Of a DNA stretch of 64,000 bases, positions 32,041 through 43,540 are shown piece by piece. Location of the stretch: NCBI GenBank assembly GCA_002633025.1, contig NMRB01001038.1:172575-236574 (forward strand), read 5' to 3'. The DNA is from Notospermus geniculatus (taxonomy: Eukaryota; Nemertea; Pilidiophora; Heteronemertea; Lineidae). Position 1 is the first letter of the stretch. Each line of letters starts with the position of its first letter. The position numbers and the translations under genes are program-made. The notes beneath the pieces were generated by a model, which searched no databases, was not told the origin of the DNA, and saw only the letters and a program-made list of their open reading frames with translations.

Positions 32041-32115
32041 CTATATAATTTAAACTAGGTTACAAAATAAAAATAATTAAAATAATAAAAATTTCATATC
32101 ATATCATATTTTATC
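32041..32115. repeat. AT-rich low-complexity stretch with CATAT repeats
   Basis: AAAATAATTAAAATAATAAA followed by three tandem CATAT units. No further meaning inferred. Confidence 0.8.
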
Positions 32116-32308
32116 ATACATACGTGTAACAAAACTTTTAAAATTATATACTGAAATTAGAGAAGTATCAACTAGAGTATCAACACAATACGTATCAACA
32201 CAGTTTTCTTTATACAGTGAAGATACAAAACAGTGTCTGTCAATTATAGTTGGGGTAATTTTAACACCAAATTGGGAAATTACTAGGACACCTTCAACCT
32301 CTTGATAG

Positions 32309-32430
32309 GGCCGTATGCTTGGGTCGGACTTCAGCCACACTTTCATTCAAGTCTGACGTTTCTCAATGCTTCAAGCAAAGAGTCTAACTTCAGCTACACT
32401 TTAGGCTAAAGTCCGACCCAAGCATACGGC
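32309..32430. mobile_element. 122-bp foldback AH
   Basis: GCCGTATGCTTGGGTCGGAC at the left is matched exactly, inverted, at the right. The arm then weakens. The GGGCCGTAT at its edge resembles K-type ends. Confidence 0.88.
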
Positions 32431-33009
32431 TTGTGTCAAGAATATTCAGAGTTCTAGCAACAATACATCACCCACACCCACGATTGTTCCAGTCCACTTA
32501 GAACGATTTTTCTCAGACATGATTAGATAATTATAAGCGATGTATCAAATGCAAACATTGGATCTGAGAATAGTCAATTACACTTGTGTATTTGCAAATT
32601 TTCATCCCTTTACCCCACATGTCTCTCCAACCTTTAAAGGATTGAATTATACCCCGTAGCGATATGTGTCACTGGAGCAGGTCATTCAGTCGTTCGTGAC
32701 CTTTACAAACCCTGCATGAGTCAGTTAATCTTTGTGACTCTTTTAGTGGAAGTCGAGTCCACAAGAACCCCTGAGCACTGACGTTTGCCTTTTGCCGTCC
32801 CTCGGTTATCAGGGACTCATTACAGAGTACCCTTTAAAGAGGGCATCTCGCCTGACAAGCTGTAATTTAAAACGTCCCCCTAAAAACCTGGATGTTGTAT
32901 TAAGATGAAACACTTTTGATCAAAGAAAGTGTTTTAATAAACAACATCCATTATTTAGGACCTCTTTACAAACACAACGTTTAATAATCATGATGACGGA
33001 GGATTTAAT
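32431..33009. other. Unassigned; one shared short block
   Basis: CCTAAAAACCTGGATGTTG at about 32880-32898 also occurs next to the Y insertion at 24499-24518; otherwise nothing recognised. Confidence 0.4.
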
Positions 33010-33450
33010 GAAATGGTCCATGGACCATGTGCTCACCTGGGTGAATGTACCAGAAGAACGAACAACAAGTGTCAAGTCAATATGTTCCAGGAAAACATCA
33101 TACCAGGTCAGAAGTTTCTTTGTGGTATTGTTCATTTGGTATGAGCCAAAGAACATTTTTCAAGGTGGACGACTGGCGGCCATATTTGAAGTGCAATAGA
33201 GCTAAAATTTGCTAAACACATAGAGGGTTTCTACATACATATTCGTACCAAGTTACTACACTCTATACTAGCTGCTGTTCTTCATGAGATATTGGCTAAA
33301 GTCCCATTTTCAAGATGGCCGACTGGCCACCATATTTGAAGTCGAAAAGGGTCAAAATTTGACGTACTTATAGAGGATACCTAAGTACACACAGTTTCTA
33401 GGTCAAAACATTCCAGTTGCAGTGATTTAAGAAATACGGGCCAAAAGCCA
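33010..33450 (+). repeat. AI-type dispersed repeat with internal duplication
   Basis: Begins at the 16-bp palindrome ATGGTCCATGGACCAT and GTGCTCACCTGGGTGAATG. Inside, a CGACTGGC-CCATATTTGAAGT block appears at about 33166 and 33317, about 151 bp apart. The same boundary occurs inverted at 43300-43370. Confidence 0.7.
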
Positions 33451-34548
33451 TTTCCAATCACACTGGTTCACAAAAGATTTTGGGCAACAAGCTTGCCTGT
33501 CCTTCTTATGGAAGAAACTTTCGATTTATCAATTTCGCAGTCAAGTGTGCCAGTGGTTGGTGGCACCTTATTTACCTACATGAGGAACCAATGGCAATAG
33601 GTGCAGTTAGAATCTGGTCGAGGCATGCCATCCAGAACATTGTTCATCCTTACTTTGGTGGAACAGTCACAGCGCCGTAGGAACATCCTAAGGGGGGGGG
33701 GGGTAAAGATTCGATAACATAGCGGACCTTTAGTCGTTGTCCTTAGCAGCGAGCGCCACTCCGAAATATCGGCAGGGGCCCGGGGGCCTCCCCTTGCATG
33801 CCCTGGAACATTTTAGAAAATAAGAGTGCTTTTACGCCATTTCCCGGCATTTTGAGAGCAAACTTGGAGACTCTAGAGTCACGCAAGTGTGGTTCATTGG
33901 TTTATTGAACTTGGGATTTTTGGGACTAAAGGCAGTCAAATGCTGAGCCTGGCAATTTTCTATTTTTGACAAGCCCGCCTCCCCCCCCCCCGTTCCGACG
34001 GCCATGAGCCAGCTTGGATGTTTCCATGTTGAGAAAGATGGCCATGGACACGGCTGACAAGATAAACCAAACACATTCCCTTGCATACTGTGTAAGCTAT
34101 TTACCAATATACCATTATTTACAACTCATCATCGCTTGTCATATCCTCTTATATCTGCACCGCCTAACCCTGCCTGGATAATCTTCCCCACCAGTGGACC
34201 TATGTCCCCGAGTCTAATTTTTGGGCTCCTGCCACAACACAATGTACCAATTAGTACATTAAGATATAAGGTTTCACGTATTGTTGAGTGCATCTTGTGG
34301 AATCCTTAGTAAGGAAGTGTACTGCTAAAAGGTGAGAGACATTGCTCAATCGGTGAATGAAACCCCCACGAGGTGAACCCATACTTTCCAACTCAAGAGA
34401 TGGCTTGTTTTGACATGGATGGTTATCCACTTGGAGACACTGAAAAACAACTACATCATTTTCTTGAATGTCGGTTTTATAGGGCAAGTACAGGGGAAGT
34501 TATTTGCTCACAACGATTTAAAAATTCACCTCGGGTGGCTGTAACCTT
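33451..34548. other. Unassigned; includes G/C homopolymers
   Basis: Holds a G tract at 33691-33703 and a C tract at 33976-33988 with GC-rich sequence between, possibly the ends of a degraded CAGGG-type element. No gene recognised. Confidence 0.4.
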
Positions 34549-34845
34549 CAGCTGTGGTGACCTTGACCTCTGACCTTTTGGATAGCTAAACTAAACGGCT
34601 TCTTGAGGTCACCATACCTACATACATGTACATGTACATGTACACCGAAATCTGGTGACAAATACAGTGGCAGTAACGCTCAACGGGTGTTTCTACAAGG
34701 ATTCAGCTGGATGGTGACCTTCATCTTTAGCTGTGGTGACCTTGACCTATGACCTTTAGTCCCCAAAATGCATACGCTTCATAAGGTCACCCTATACAAC
34801 GCATACGCCAAGACTGGTGACAAGTGGGCGAGTACAGGTTTGTTA
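34549..34845 (+). repeat. Tandem duplication, about 179 bp, with TGACCTTGACC motifs
   Basis: AGCTGTGGTGACCTTGACCT at 34550 recurs at 34729, and a CTGGTGACAA block recurs downstream in both units. Each unit has TGACCTTGACC, whose complement contains TCAAGGTCA, the extended half-site bound by ERR/SF-1-type nuclear receptors. The first unit also carries an ACATGT microsatellite (34623-34643). Confidence 0.8.
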
Positions 34846-34917
34846 ATATTGCGCTCACAAGCACAATTTGCCATCGACTGACTTGTAAGCCCACAGGCTG
34901 TGACGGGGGAAAGGTAT

Positions 34918-35621
34918 TAAAGCACGGATGTATGCATTAGGTGACTCTTTATCCTTCTCCACCTAGATAAGACTGGTCTCCTGTCCAACCTATATATACC
35001 CAGTGGTAATACCGAGGCTGGACTGATACTATATCGAAACAAAAATGGCCTCCATACCTTTCATCACTTGAGAAGTTCAACATGCTAAAAGCGTGACTAA
35101 CCCTTCATCAGGTAAGGTACATGTAACATACTTCAACTCATTCTTCTATGTGTAGCAACACTCTCATTTGGCCGAATTCATAAAAACTAGCATTTGCTTT
35201 TTCTGGGCTTTTTCTTGAAGAGGTATTTATAAAATTTCGCTTTTGCTTCATAGAAGAAGCAACTCCCTATAAGAATTAGCAGAAGCTTTGTCTTGCGAGC
35301 ATTAGCTTCATCAGATAGAAAATCTTGCTTGGCTTTATAAGAAAAGGTCATTAGGTTAAGAAATTGATTATGAATATGTTCGTGAGCAAATCCTTTGCTT
35401 GTGCTTCTCCTTGACAAGCAAAAGGTTGGCCTTGGGGCTTTGGCTTGTAAGCTTTTGCAATGTTTTATAAATTCGGCCCAATGTCTGATTTGTAACTTAG
35501 ACCATTCAAATAGATAGATTTGAACAGTCTTGTCGATCATGCATACGACGTTGCCTAAAGGTCAAAGGTGACGTCGGCCGTCGCGAGATACAAAACCTAA
35601 TGCACACAGTCGCGCTTTAAA
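34918..35621. mobile_element. Element S, copy 3, interrupted by U
   Basis: Left end TTAAAGCACGGATGTATGCA and right end, inverted, CTTTAAAGCGCGACTGTGTG. Body as in the other S copies. Element U sits between AACACTCTCA and ATGTCTGATTTGTAACTTAG, a point that is continuous in copy 1 (13397-13430). Confidence 0.88.
35168..35480. mobile_element. GGGCC-type foldback U, nested in S
   Basis: TTGGCCGAATTCATAAAAAC faces TTGGGCCGAATTTATAAAAC. About 313 bp with AGCAAAAG / CTTTTGC words throughout. The 117-codon minus frame 35540-35187 crosses its boundary and is not a gene. Confidence 0.88.
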
Positions 35622-36218
35622 GACAAAGTTCTTTATTTGGCTGCCCTTTACATCCTCCCTGCAAGCCCTTTTGAACAAAGTGGAAAACATTAACCTGAAA
35701 ATTGATCCAACTCCAATACTCCCCCATTCGTTTTAAACAGCAGATCACATCACCAAAATCTTTCAACATACGCAGATATCTTGCATTCTTGGTCGTGAAC
35801 TTGTCAACATGTAAATCTTTCCATATTTATATCCAATATCATTTGAGGTTTCATCTGCTGGTAACACAACACTTCAGAATGAGTCCAATCAATCATCTAT
35901 TGATTGATCTAATTGCAATGTAGACATATACAATGTAAATCCTGTCTGGGAGTCTGGGCTTTGATCTGATGCTCCAATGACTTCACAAAGATGAACTGAA
36001 GTGGATGACAGTAGTGGCATCTTGAGTCAAGGTCAACTGATACTAGACAGGGATCCAAATCGATATTTATCTAGAAGTACTGAGTTTACTGACTCTGGTA
36101 GAGCCATCCTCGCACCCAGGGTCTTCACAACCGGCTCCCCAACTGTGGTAGAGCAGGCAGAAAGTCAAAATCACCCCAAAAGCTGCATAATCTACATTAC
36201 AATGGAAGTCCCTTTTTA
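35622..36218. other. Unassigned sequence
   Basis: No gene or repeat recognised. Confidence 0.4.
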
Positions 36219-36420
36219 GCTCACCTCTGTGAGGTGAGCTTCTCCCATGGTGCGTCGTCCGTCGTCGTTAACAGGGGTGGCACGTTTCTAATCCGCTTGG
36301 GTTACAAACTTGAAATTTGGTGTACAGGTACCCTTTCACTTTCTGGACATTAATGACTGACCTCTTAGAGGCGAGGATAAAGTAGTTGCAGAAGTAACAC
36401 AAAATGTCATTGAACAGAAT
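36219..36420 (+). repeat. AI-type repeat head, AGCTCACC palindrome
   Basis: TAGCTCACCTCTGTGAGGTG then AGCT forms a hairpin. It is followed by GTGCGTCGTCCGTCGTCG and GGGGTGGCACGTTTC. Inverted counterparts of the head are at 49380-49439 and of the GGTGGCACGTTTC block at 42740-42760. I recall this type from many marine invertebrate genomes. Confidence 0.7.
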
Positions 36421-37282
36421 TTTTCAGTGCAAAGGCCACTAATGCGTCATTTGACCACAACCCTGTCAAGTGCTCAGTCCAAAAGTGATCTAGCTTCTTT
36501 CCAGTTAAGTACCCTCTGATTATCTGATATTCCGATTGTCAGCTTGACAAATCCACCACTGATCAATTTTTCTGATAAGAACGGACAATTGTCCAAATCC
36601 AATTCTCATGTAATTTCAGCTTAATCTGCATGACAAAGGTGAAATGGCACTTGGTCTAAACTTGTCAACCAATGAGGACTGGTGACTCGCAGTAATTGTG
36701 CCCTTTGGTCACATGCGAGCTGTTCAATACGAAATTAGATAGTGGTCACCAAATGGCTAGTTCAGGGAAGTACTTGACAATAATCCGCACATGATTGCTT
36801 GCGATTTATTTCTTTTACGTAAAAAACAGTCGATCATAGCTTTCATTAGGACCCCGCAATGCCCAAATTTTGAGTGATATAATGGAATAATGCCCATGGG
36901 AGACAACAAATCTGTCACAATGTCGACCACGTCCTGAGCAGGCGTTTTATTTGTTTTCAATATACCCAACTATGAATATTTCCCCTCTTAAGGCCGCCGT
37001 ACACGATACATTTTTTTCCCGCGAAATATTTCGTCCCATTTTTGTCGTATAGAAAAAAAATTCTTATCACTGTGCTGAGCTAGATCATCATGACAGATAA
37101 AAATCACATCAGGCCAACCAAGGGTGTGAAACTGTCAGCAACTCCCCCGGTCAAAGTGACCGTACACAGTTTCAGCATAAAACGAACAATGATATCTGAA
37201 TATTATTATTATCACTAATTATTATTATTCCCTATTATCAAGATACAGAATAGCACAAAATTGACACACAAAATGATAATAA
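36421..37282. other. Unassigned; possible lone TIR end
   Basis: AAGGCCGCCGTACACGATAC at about 36991 looks like the end of a TIR element, but no partner is visible. Otherwise nothing recognised. Confidence 0.35.
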
Positions 37283-37460
37283 GCAAGAAGTCAATCTCCA
37301 GAATTCACGAATTTTCGACCCCAACCGGGGTCTTTTTCAAGTGGAACTTTACAATCTGAAACTCTAGAGTCTTTTCTAGAGTTTCAGATTGTAAAGTTCC
37401 ACTTGAAAAAGACCCCGGTTGGGGTCGAAAATTCGTGATTTCTGGAGATTGACTTCTTGC
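37283..37460. repeat. Near-perfect hairpin, about 84-bp arms
   Basis: Left arm 37283-37366 and right arm 37376-37460 differ at about one position, around a loop of roughly nine bases. Both arms contain the GACCCCAACCGGGGTC palindrome (37317-37332, 37411-37426) next to TTTTTCAAGTGGAAC. RNA from either strand would form a long duplex. Confidence 0.93.
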
Positions 37461-37780
37461 ATATTCCCTATTATCACTTGTTAAATCAAGGAAAATCAAG
37501 ACACTGTCCTTTCTAAAACAGTACCTAATATCGTGTCAGTCTTAAACAGGGATTACTGGGTTTTGTTCTAAAATCTCAATGATATCAACCATGTCTAGCG
37601 ACTTCGCCATGGTGAACAACTCGGCAACACAGCTTGATCCGAAAGTATAATCCTGCCAGTGACCAGGTTTGACTTTTGGATCAGTTCAGACCTTGATCGT
37701 CAGTGGTGCATACCAGTTTTCGGTTGATACCGATCAACATTGATCTGAGCTTCAACTTGGCGATGATCCTCTTTGGTGCA
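37461..37780. other. Unassigned sequence
   Basis: Nothing recognised. Confidence 0.4.
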
Positions 37781-37998
37781 TAATTGTGCTGAAAATAGCT
37801 CGGTTTTCCTCAGAAATGGAATTCAATGCATCAAGTTGACCGATTCATGTACCCCACTACCATAAAAAAAAGTCGAGGCTGCCTATTACATAAAGCCAAA
37901 ATTCAGGCAGTGAGAGACATCTGGTGGCAACACATGAAATGTATCCCTCAGTTACTTCATCGTTCGCAGTTAAACCTTTATGTTTGATTCCTTTATGG
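37781..37998. mobile_element. Element J, copy 4 (other half)
   Basis: From TAATTGTGCTGAAAATAG to TGATTCCTTTATGG. The K target site is again intact (CAACACATGAAATGTATCC), a second empty-site witness. Confidence 0.82.
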
Positions 37999-38396
37999 TC
38001 GGAACCACTTTCATCCAGTCAGACAACTCCCATCCTCATATAACCCACATAGCAATGGTCTCCCATCACAGACAGAGAAAAAAGCCTTGCATCTCAGCAC
38101 CCCCAAGTCATATGACACCACGACGGAGAAAGTAATAAAATGTTAAATTACTATTAACTGCCACAAACACACCCAGTAATAACCGTGGCTAGCCTATGAT
38201 ATCATACGCAATAGAGAGATAAGAAATGTTGGATGTTTGCTTTGTGTTGGACCGTGTATGCTCTGTTTGCGGGGACGCGTTATTGACCAGAATTGCTCCC
38301 TTTGATGGTCTTCCCCCGAGGTGACAGCGCCGACTCCCAGTTACCACGATTTAATATCTTTGTACTTTGATATTAGTATTACTGTTGGAGGCGACT
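37999..38396. other. Unassigned sequence
   Basis: Nothing recognised. Confidence 0.4.
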
Positions 38397-39093
38397 GGCA
38401 GCCTTCATTTGGGTAGTGACAAACAAGAAGTGACGTTGACAGAATGGTTAACTCTTTCAGTGGTAAACAGAGACTTCCAGATGCTGAGAGACAAGCGGAA
38501 ATTTTGACGCTGTCGGAGATGTGGGTAACCTTTATTCAGGTAGTGCGAGACAAGCGACGATATCGACAGAGTGGTTAAAGGAACCGCAGAGGCAGCTAGC
38601 TATTGGGGTCATGTCAGTGTGCTCACTTCACTATAGATGCCGCAAGCAACTGACAACCTAGACTGGTACCCGGTCCTAACTTGTACATCGGACTTTTGCA
38701 TATATGTTAGGACCTGGGTGTGCCTGTCGCGTATGTGAACCGGGCGTGCCTATTCGTCTTTCGTGAATTTGTTTGGCCGGTACTGGTGCAGATGATAAGT
38801 ATAGCAAATATTATGCTATCTACATGTATGTTCACACTTTTTCTGTTTTCTGAATGATTGGTGGATTTCCTGGTGAATTTGCTCATGTTCATTTTAATTA
38901 GTGCATTTTATCTGAAAAACGTGTCAAAGTTAGATTCTCATGCCAACCAATCGGTGTATAATAAGCACATCAAAAAGCCTATGAGGAGGCTGTCTGTAGC
39001 GTCCCTTTAACTCTATCACCAGATAGAGGAGAAAGAGGTAGCCTTCATCCAGGTTATGCGACACAAGCAGAGATTTTGACAGAGTGGTTAAGT
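38397..39093 (+). repeat. Degenerate direct repeats, about 55-bp block, three copies
   Basis: A block of the form CCTTCATTCAGGTAGTG, ACAAGC, GACAGAGTGGTTAA appears near 38403, 38528 and 39040. Spacing is irregular and divergence high, so this is an old duplication. Confidence 0.6.
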
Positions 39094-39123
39094 CAATGAT
39101 ACAGGCAGGCTGATCATGCAGAA

Positions 39124-39377
39124 GGGAGTAAGAAATACAAGTGGAAAATAAGAAGTGGGAAATTCAGGAATTTTGCGCGAGTTTTTCAATTTCTCAAATT
39201 GGGAGAATTTTTTCCCGTTTTGAGAAATATCGCCCGAAAAATCAGACAAAATGTCATGTCATTTTAGGAAAATTTCTCAAAATGGGGAAAAAATTATCCC
39301 AATTTGAGAAATCGAAAAATTCGCGCAAAATTCCAAAATTTCCCATTTCTTATTTTCCACTTTTATTTCTTACTCCC
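39124..39377. mobile_element. Foldback family AL, copy 1
   Basis: GGGAGTAAGAAATACAAGTG faces GGGAGTAAGAAATAAAAGTG, and the whole 254 bp is one imperfect palindrome (AAATTGGGA / TCCCAATTT pairs inside). The 104-codon frame over it is not coding. Confidence 0.9.
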
Positions 39378-41145
39378 TTGCAGGTACATGTAGTGAGACA
39401 TATGCAGAGACAGTCCTCAAACCCCGATGTGTCCGTGGCTACGCCACCCCGATGATAATCAAGCGCCTGACAGGATCGTCATACATGTAGGCTAAACAGT
39501 CAAAGCAAGTCGTCTCGAAAGCGTCCATCGGTTTCAAGGACACACCTAAAAAATATGCCAGAAATCCGTGACACCAAGGCTAAATCATCGAGATGAAAAC
39601 ATCGCGTCTACAACCCAAGAACAATGCCAACGTTTGGAATCCATTCGCCTATTCTAATTACAGGAGATTCTCATATGACATGAGGAAAACACAAAAAAAT
39701 CCCAGTAATCGCTTACCCACTGATCCACGGATTAAGGATAATAGTCATCCAACAATTCTTAATAAATCTGACGCAGACCTGTCTGGATTGCAAACTCTGA
39801 TAACAGGACATGCTCGATTATTTAATCCGGATATTGCCTAAGAACTCTGTACATTGTCATTAGTTTTCAAGCAATTTCTTCACTTGAGATGAATCAGGTT
39901 GGCGTGAAACTGCCGCTGAATTATTTCTTAAGGAATGACACTGGATGCCAAATACGATGAGTTATGCAATTTATAATCACAAAAGCATCGCAAATGATGT
40001 CCCCCCTGGTTACTGCTCCAGTATTCTGCCAGATCTGAAACCAATTAAAACGTGCAGAACTGATGGAATCTATGACATGAAACAGTCAAGGAATGCACAT
40101 GTGGATGGGATGTGAAATATTAATTTACCATTTTGCACATTATGATACCATTGTGCACTGCGAATCACCGTTCATCAAACGTTTGTCTTGGTCATAATAA
40201 ACGAAGTGTTTGGTGCGTGACATGACTCATCTGCTTAGTCCAAGCAATAGAGACACAAATTGTGCTCAAATCAAGAATTCCGTTGTCTGACAAGAGAAAA
40301 TACCTAAAACTGGCGAGAGGAAGATGAATTTAGGTATGAGTTAAAGACCACCGTATGCGATCTCCAGTGGGTAGTTTGACTGGCGACGAAGGAGCCACTT
40401 GGCGGCAGCAACACGAACTACAGAAATACATTACAAAATGTACATGTATTGTACCAATACCCACGACGGCTTTGGTGGAAGATACATGTATTACAAACCT
40501 GTGGATCCACAACAAATTTTTTTCATATCCCATTTCACATTAGGTGAAATGGGACATGAATCTTGCTAACATTCAGACAATATGTGTCCTCAAAACGAAG
40601 GGGTGAACAAAGACAGCATCAGATCAAAATGGGATTTCTAACATAACTTAGAAAATGAGCTAAAAAGAAACTACATGTATGTGTATAAAAGAAACAAAGC
40701 AGCATCAAATCAAAAGTGAATTCCTGAAAAAAAAATATACGAAAAAAAGCTCACCAATAAGCAAACCAAATTGACCCATTATTGGAAAAATATCTCATAA
40801 AAGAATTAAAAACCAAAGCATGTCAGCATGTAATGGCCTGTCACTAATGCAATTTTCTAAAATATAACATTGCCAGGATTCTGAGTCAAGCAATTCAGGA
40901 TCATTTCTGAACATTGAACAATCATATTAAATTGAAGTCAGTCTTTCTGCCCAAACTGATTCAATTTATAAATTATCAAACAGATTTATTCCAATTGAAC
41001 ATGCTGAGCATTTTAAGTAACATCTTCGGGATGGTGTGAGAAATATGGCTCATTCAACATCAGAATTATGTTCAATGACCAAAAGAACATGAGTGCATCG
41101 GGCCTCTTCAGAATATGCTGCTTTTGCCGGCTGGATATACATGTA
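39378..41145. other. Unassigned; small hairpin
   Basis: About 1.8 kb without recognised genes. A hairpin with 11-bp arms, TCCCATTTCAC and GTGAAATGGGA, is at 40528-40554. A direct-repeat pair AAAGCAGCATCAAATCAAAA / AAGACAGCATCAGATCAAAA lies at about 40610-40720. Confidence 0.4.
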
Positions 41146-41360
41146 CTCCCACTTACCGGTCCCATCCTGAATTTGGAAAAAATGACCAAATCCTAAGTTG
41201 AAGATATCGCACGATGTCATTCGCTAGGCTCGGGAGTGGGACAAGTAAGTGGACAGGACATTACTGTTTCTGACCACACCCCCACCCCATTAGTCTCAAC
41301 TTAGGATTTAGTCATTTTTTCCGAGTTCAGGAATGGGACAGGTAAGTGGGAGATAAGAGT
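41146..41360. mobile_element. MITE family A, copy 3
   Basis: CTCCCACTTACCGGTCCC at the left and GGGACAGGTAAGTGGGAG at the right. It again carries CAGGTAAGTG on the outer part of the right arm. Confidence 0.85.
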
Positions 41361-41611
41361 ATAATTCAGTAATTTGAGGGCAAAAAAATCAGAAAAATTA
41401 AATTTCCATTTTTTTGTGAAGGCTTGATATTTTGTCCCAAAAATTTGATGAAGATATGTCGTTTAGTTCAGGAGAAAAAAATAACACTCTTTTGTGATTT
41501 AGGTTTCGGCCCCCTAGAGGCAAAGTCATGAGTAAGATTTCGCCGTGATTTTTGTCGGTGAGTTACGATAACCTTGAGGTACATAATGTACAAAGTTTTA
41601 ACGAAATAGCG

Positions 41612-41869
41612 GGGAGTAAGAAATAAAAGTGGAAAATAAGAAGTGGGAAATTGTGCAGTTTTATGCGAATTTTTCAATTTCTCAAACTGGGGTGAATTTT
41701 TTTCCTATTTTGACAAATATTGCGCGAAAAATCATACAAGATGTCATATCATTTTAAGAAAACTCCACAAAATGGGAAAAATTCTATCCCAATTTGAGAA
41801 ATTGAAAAATTCGCCAAAACGCCAAAAAAATTTCCCGCTTCTTATTTTCCACTTTTTCTTCAGACTCCC
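41612..41869. mobile_element. Foldback family AL, copy 2
   Basis: GGGAGTAAGAAATAAAAGTG to its complement ending AGACTCCC. Co-linear with 39124-39377. Confidence 0.88.
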
Positions 41870-42120
41870 TCAGCTCAAACTATTATGAAAATATTGCCCT
41901 TTGAAGTTTTTCAGAAAAGGCCCCGTACTGGCCAAAATAGGAAAAGAACGGCGCATTCAAAATCAAACTCAACCTAGAACTTAGGCTCAACCTCAAGCTT
42001 AGCTATACACCCACCAAAGACTAAAAAGATATGTCAAAAATAATGGTCTTAGAGCGCTAACCAACCCAAAATTTGTACGGACTAATGGTGTACTACAGAC
42101 CAACAACCCCAACCACAGCA

Positions 42121-42457
42121 TTAAAGGGATACTCCACTCATTGTGTGAAATTTTGAATTTTTGAAATATCGTTAATACATTCAAATCCACTGATATCTGC
42201 AACATGTCTTTTTTTGAAAATCAGGAAACTCATCATTTTAAGTATTTTAATTGGATCCCAAGGGGACCATTGCACAGCACTCATGATGTCATCAGTGCTC
42301 AATGCATATTTATGAAGGTACAACCAATAGGCCTAGGCAGTCACAGTATTAGCTCATTCACTACAAAGGTCGTCAGCCTATTGACACTAGTGACATCACA
42401 ACTCATGGCAACAGTCTCCATGGATTGATAAAAATTCAAAAGTTTACAATGAGTGCA
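42121..42457. mobile_element. MITE family AN, copy 1 (inverse orientation)
   Basis: Ends TTAAAGGGATACTCCACTCA and ACAATGAGTG. Includes CAATAGGCCTAGGCAGTCAC and GCATATTTATGAAGGTACAA, which recur inverted in 43541-43892 and 55787-56141. Confidence 0.85.
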
Positions 42458-42500
42458 CTGTTAGAAATAACAGAAGATTTTACAGAAAATCTGTGCAGCA

Positions 42501-42721
42501 GAGTCCCCAGCACTGGATCTGTAAAATTACAGAGCGATCTGTAAAACTACAGACTTAAATAAATGTTAACAGAGACTTGACTGGAGGCTGACCAAATTAT
42601 ATTTTCATACTGATCTCAGAAGGCATCATAATGGGATGTCCAATAGAGTCCAACCAATACAGGAAAACATGAATCATACCATAAAAAAATTATGTAAATT
42701 TACAGAAAGTGCTGGGGACTC
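42501..42721. mobile_element. TIR element, GAGTCCCCAGCACT ends
   Basis: GAGTCCCCAGCACT faces its exact complement AGTGCTGGGGACTC, then CTGTAAA-TTACAG on both sides. The right end is followed directly by an N at 42722. Confidence 0.8.
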
Positions 42722-42722
42722 N
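42722..42722. other. Single undetermined base
   Basis: Isolated N at the exact right edge of the preceding element. Confidence 0.98.
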
Positions 42723-42739
42723 GTCCAGAATTTTGCCTT

Positions 42740-43370
42740 TTGGTGGCACGTTTCATAACCGCTGGGGCTATAATTGACCTGAATCTTGGTACATGTATAC
42801 CCCTACATGTATGTCAGATGACCGGTGACACCAAGTTTCACTCCGATTCAATTCTTGGCTTTGCCACCAGGTGGTGGCCAAAACGAAAACTCAAAGTCGA
42901 ATAATTCCAGAACTAACGACTGGGTCGTCTCCAAATTTTCATCATCAGTGCAAGTAATGAGTGTATATGACATTTGTAACCTGTTTTTGACTACTAGTAC
43001 TTTTCAAGGTCACGGACGTCAAATTTTAAATTTTTGCCATTTGGTGGCATGTTTCGTGGCTATATATTTGACCTAGTGTCTTCTAACTCGGGGTGATCAA
43101 GTATCTAGGTACCCCCTATGTGTACAGCAAATTTTCGTCCAATTGGACCCCTAATATATGGTTACCGAGCAGCCATTTTGGAAAATGGACTGGCGCATAT
43201 GTCATAAATTACTCAAGTGCGAATGTTTTGACCTTGAAATTTTGACCATACTCATATTACCCAGGAACTCTAGGCTTGCCCTGGAACATTTCATTTAACA
43301 CTGTCATTTGTTCTTCTGGTACATTCACCCAGGTGAGCACATGGTCCATGGACCGTTTCATTTCTACTAA
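42740..43370 (-). repeat. AI-type dispersed repeat, inverse orientation
   Basis: Contains GGTGGCACGTTTCATAACCG, a CCACCAGGTGGTGGCC segment, a GGTGGCATGTTTCGTGGC repeat, and ends CACCCAGGTGAGCACATGG with GGTCCATGGACC. It is the mirror of the boundary at 33010. Two GGTGGCA-GTTTC blocks show an internal duplication of about 300 bp. Confidence 0.65.
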
Positions 43371-43540
43371 TCAGTTTGGGGTTGAAATTGCCCTTATTTT
43401 GGGAACGACGTTAAACGTTGTCAATTTGGGGGGGGGGGGAGGCATGATTCTACCCATTACTACATACTGTAAGAGTATGGATTGTGAACTCATCTGGCAA
43501 ATCTCACCAAAACACTATGTAAAGGGAGAATTAATAAAGT

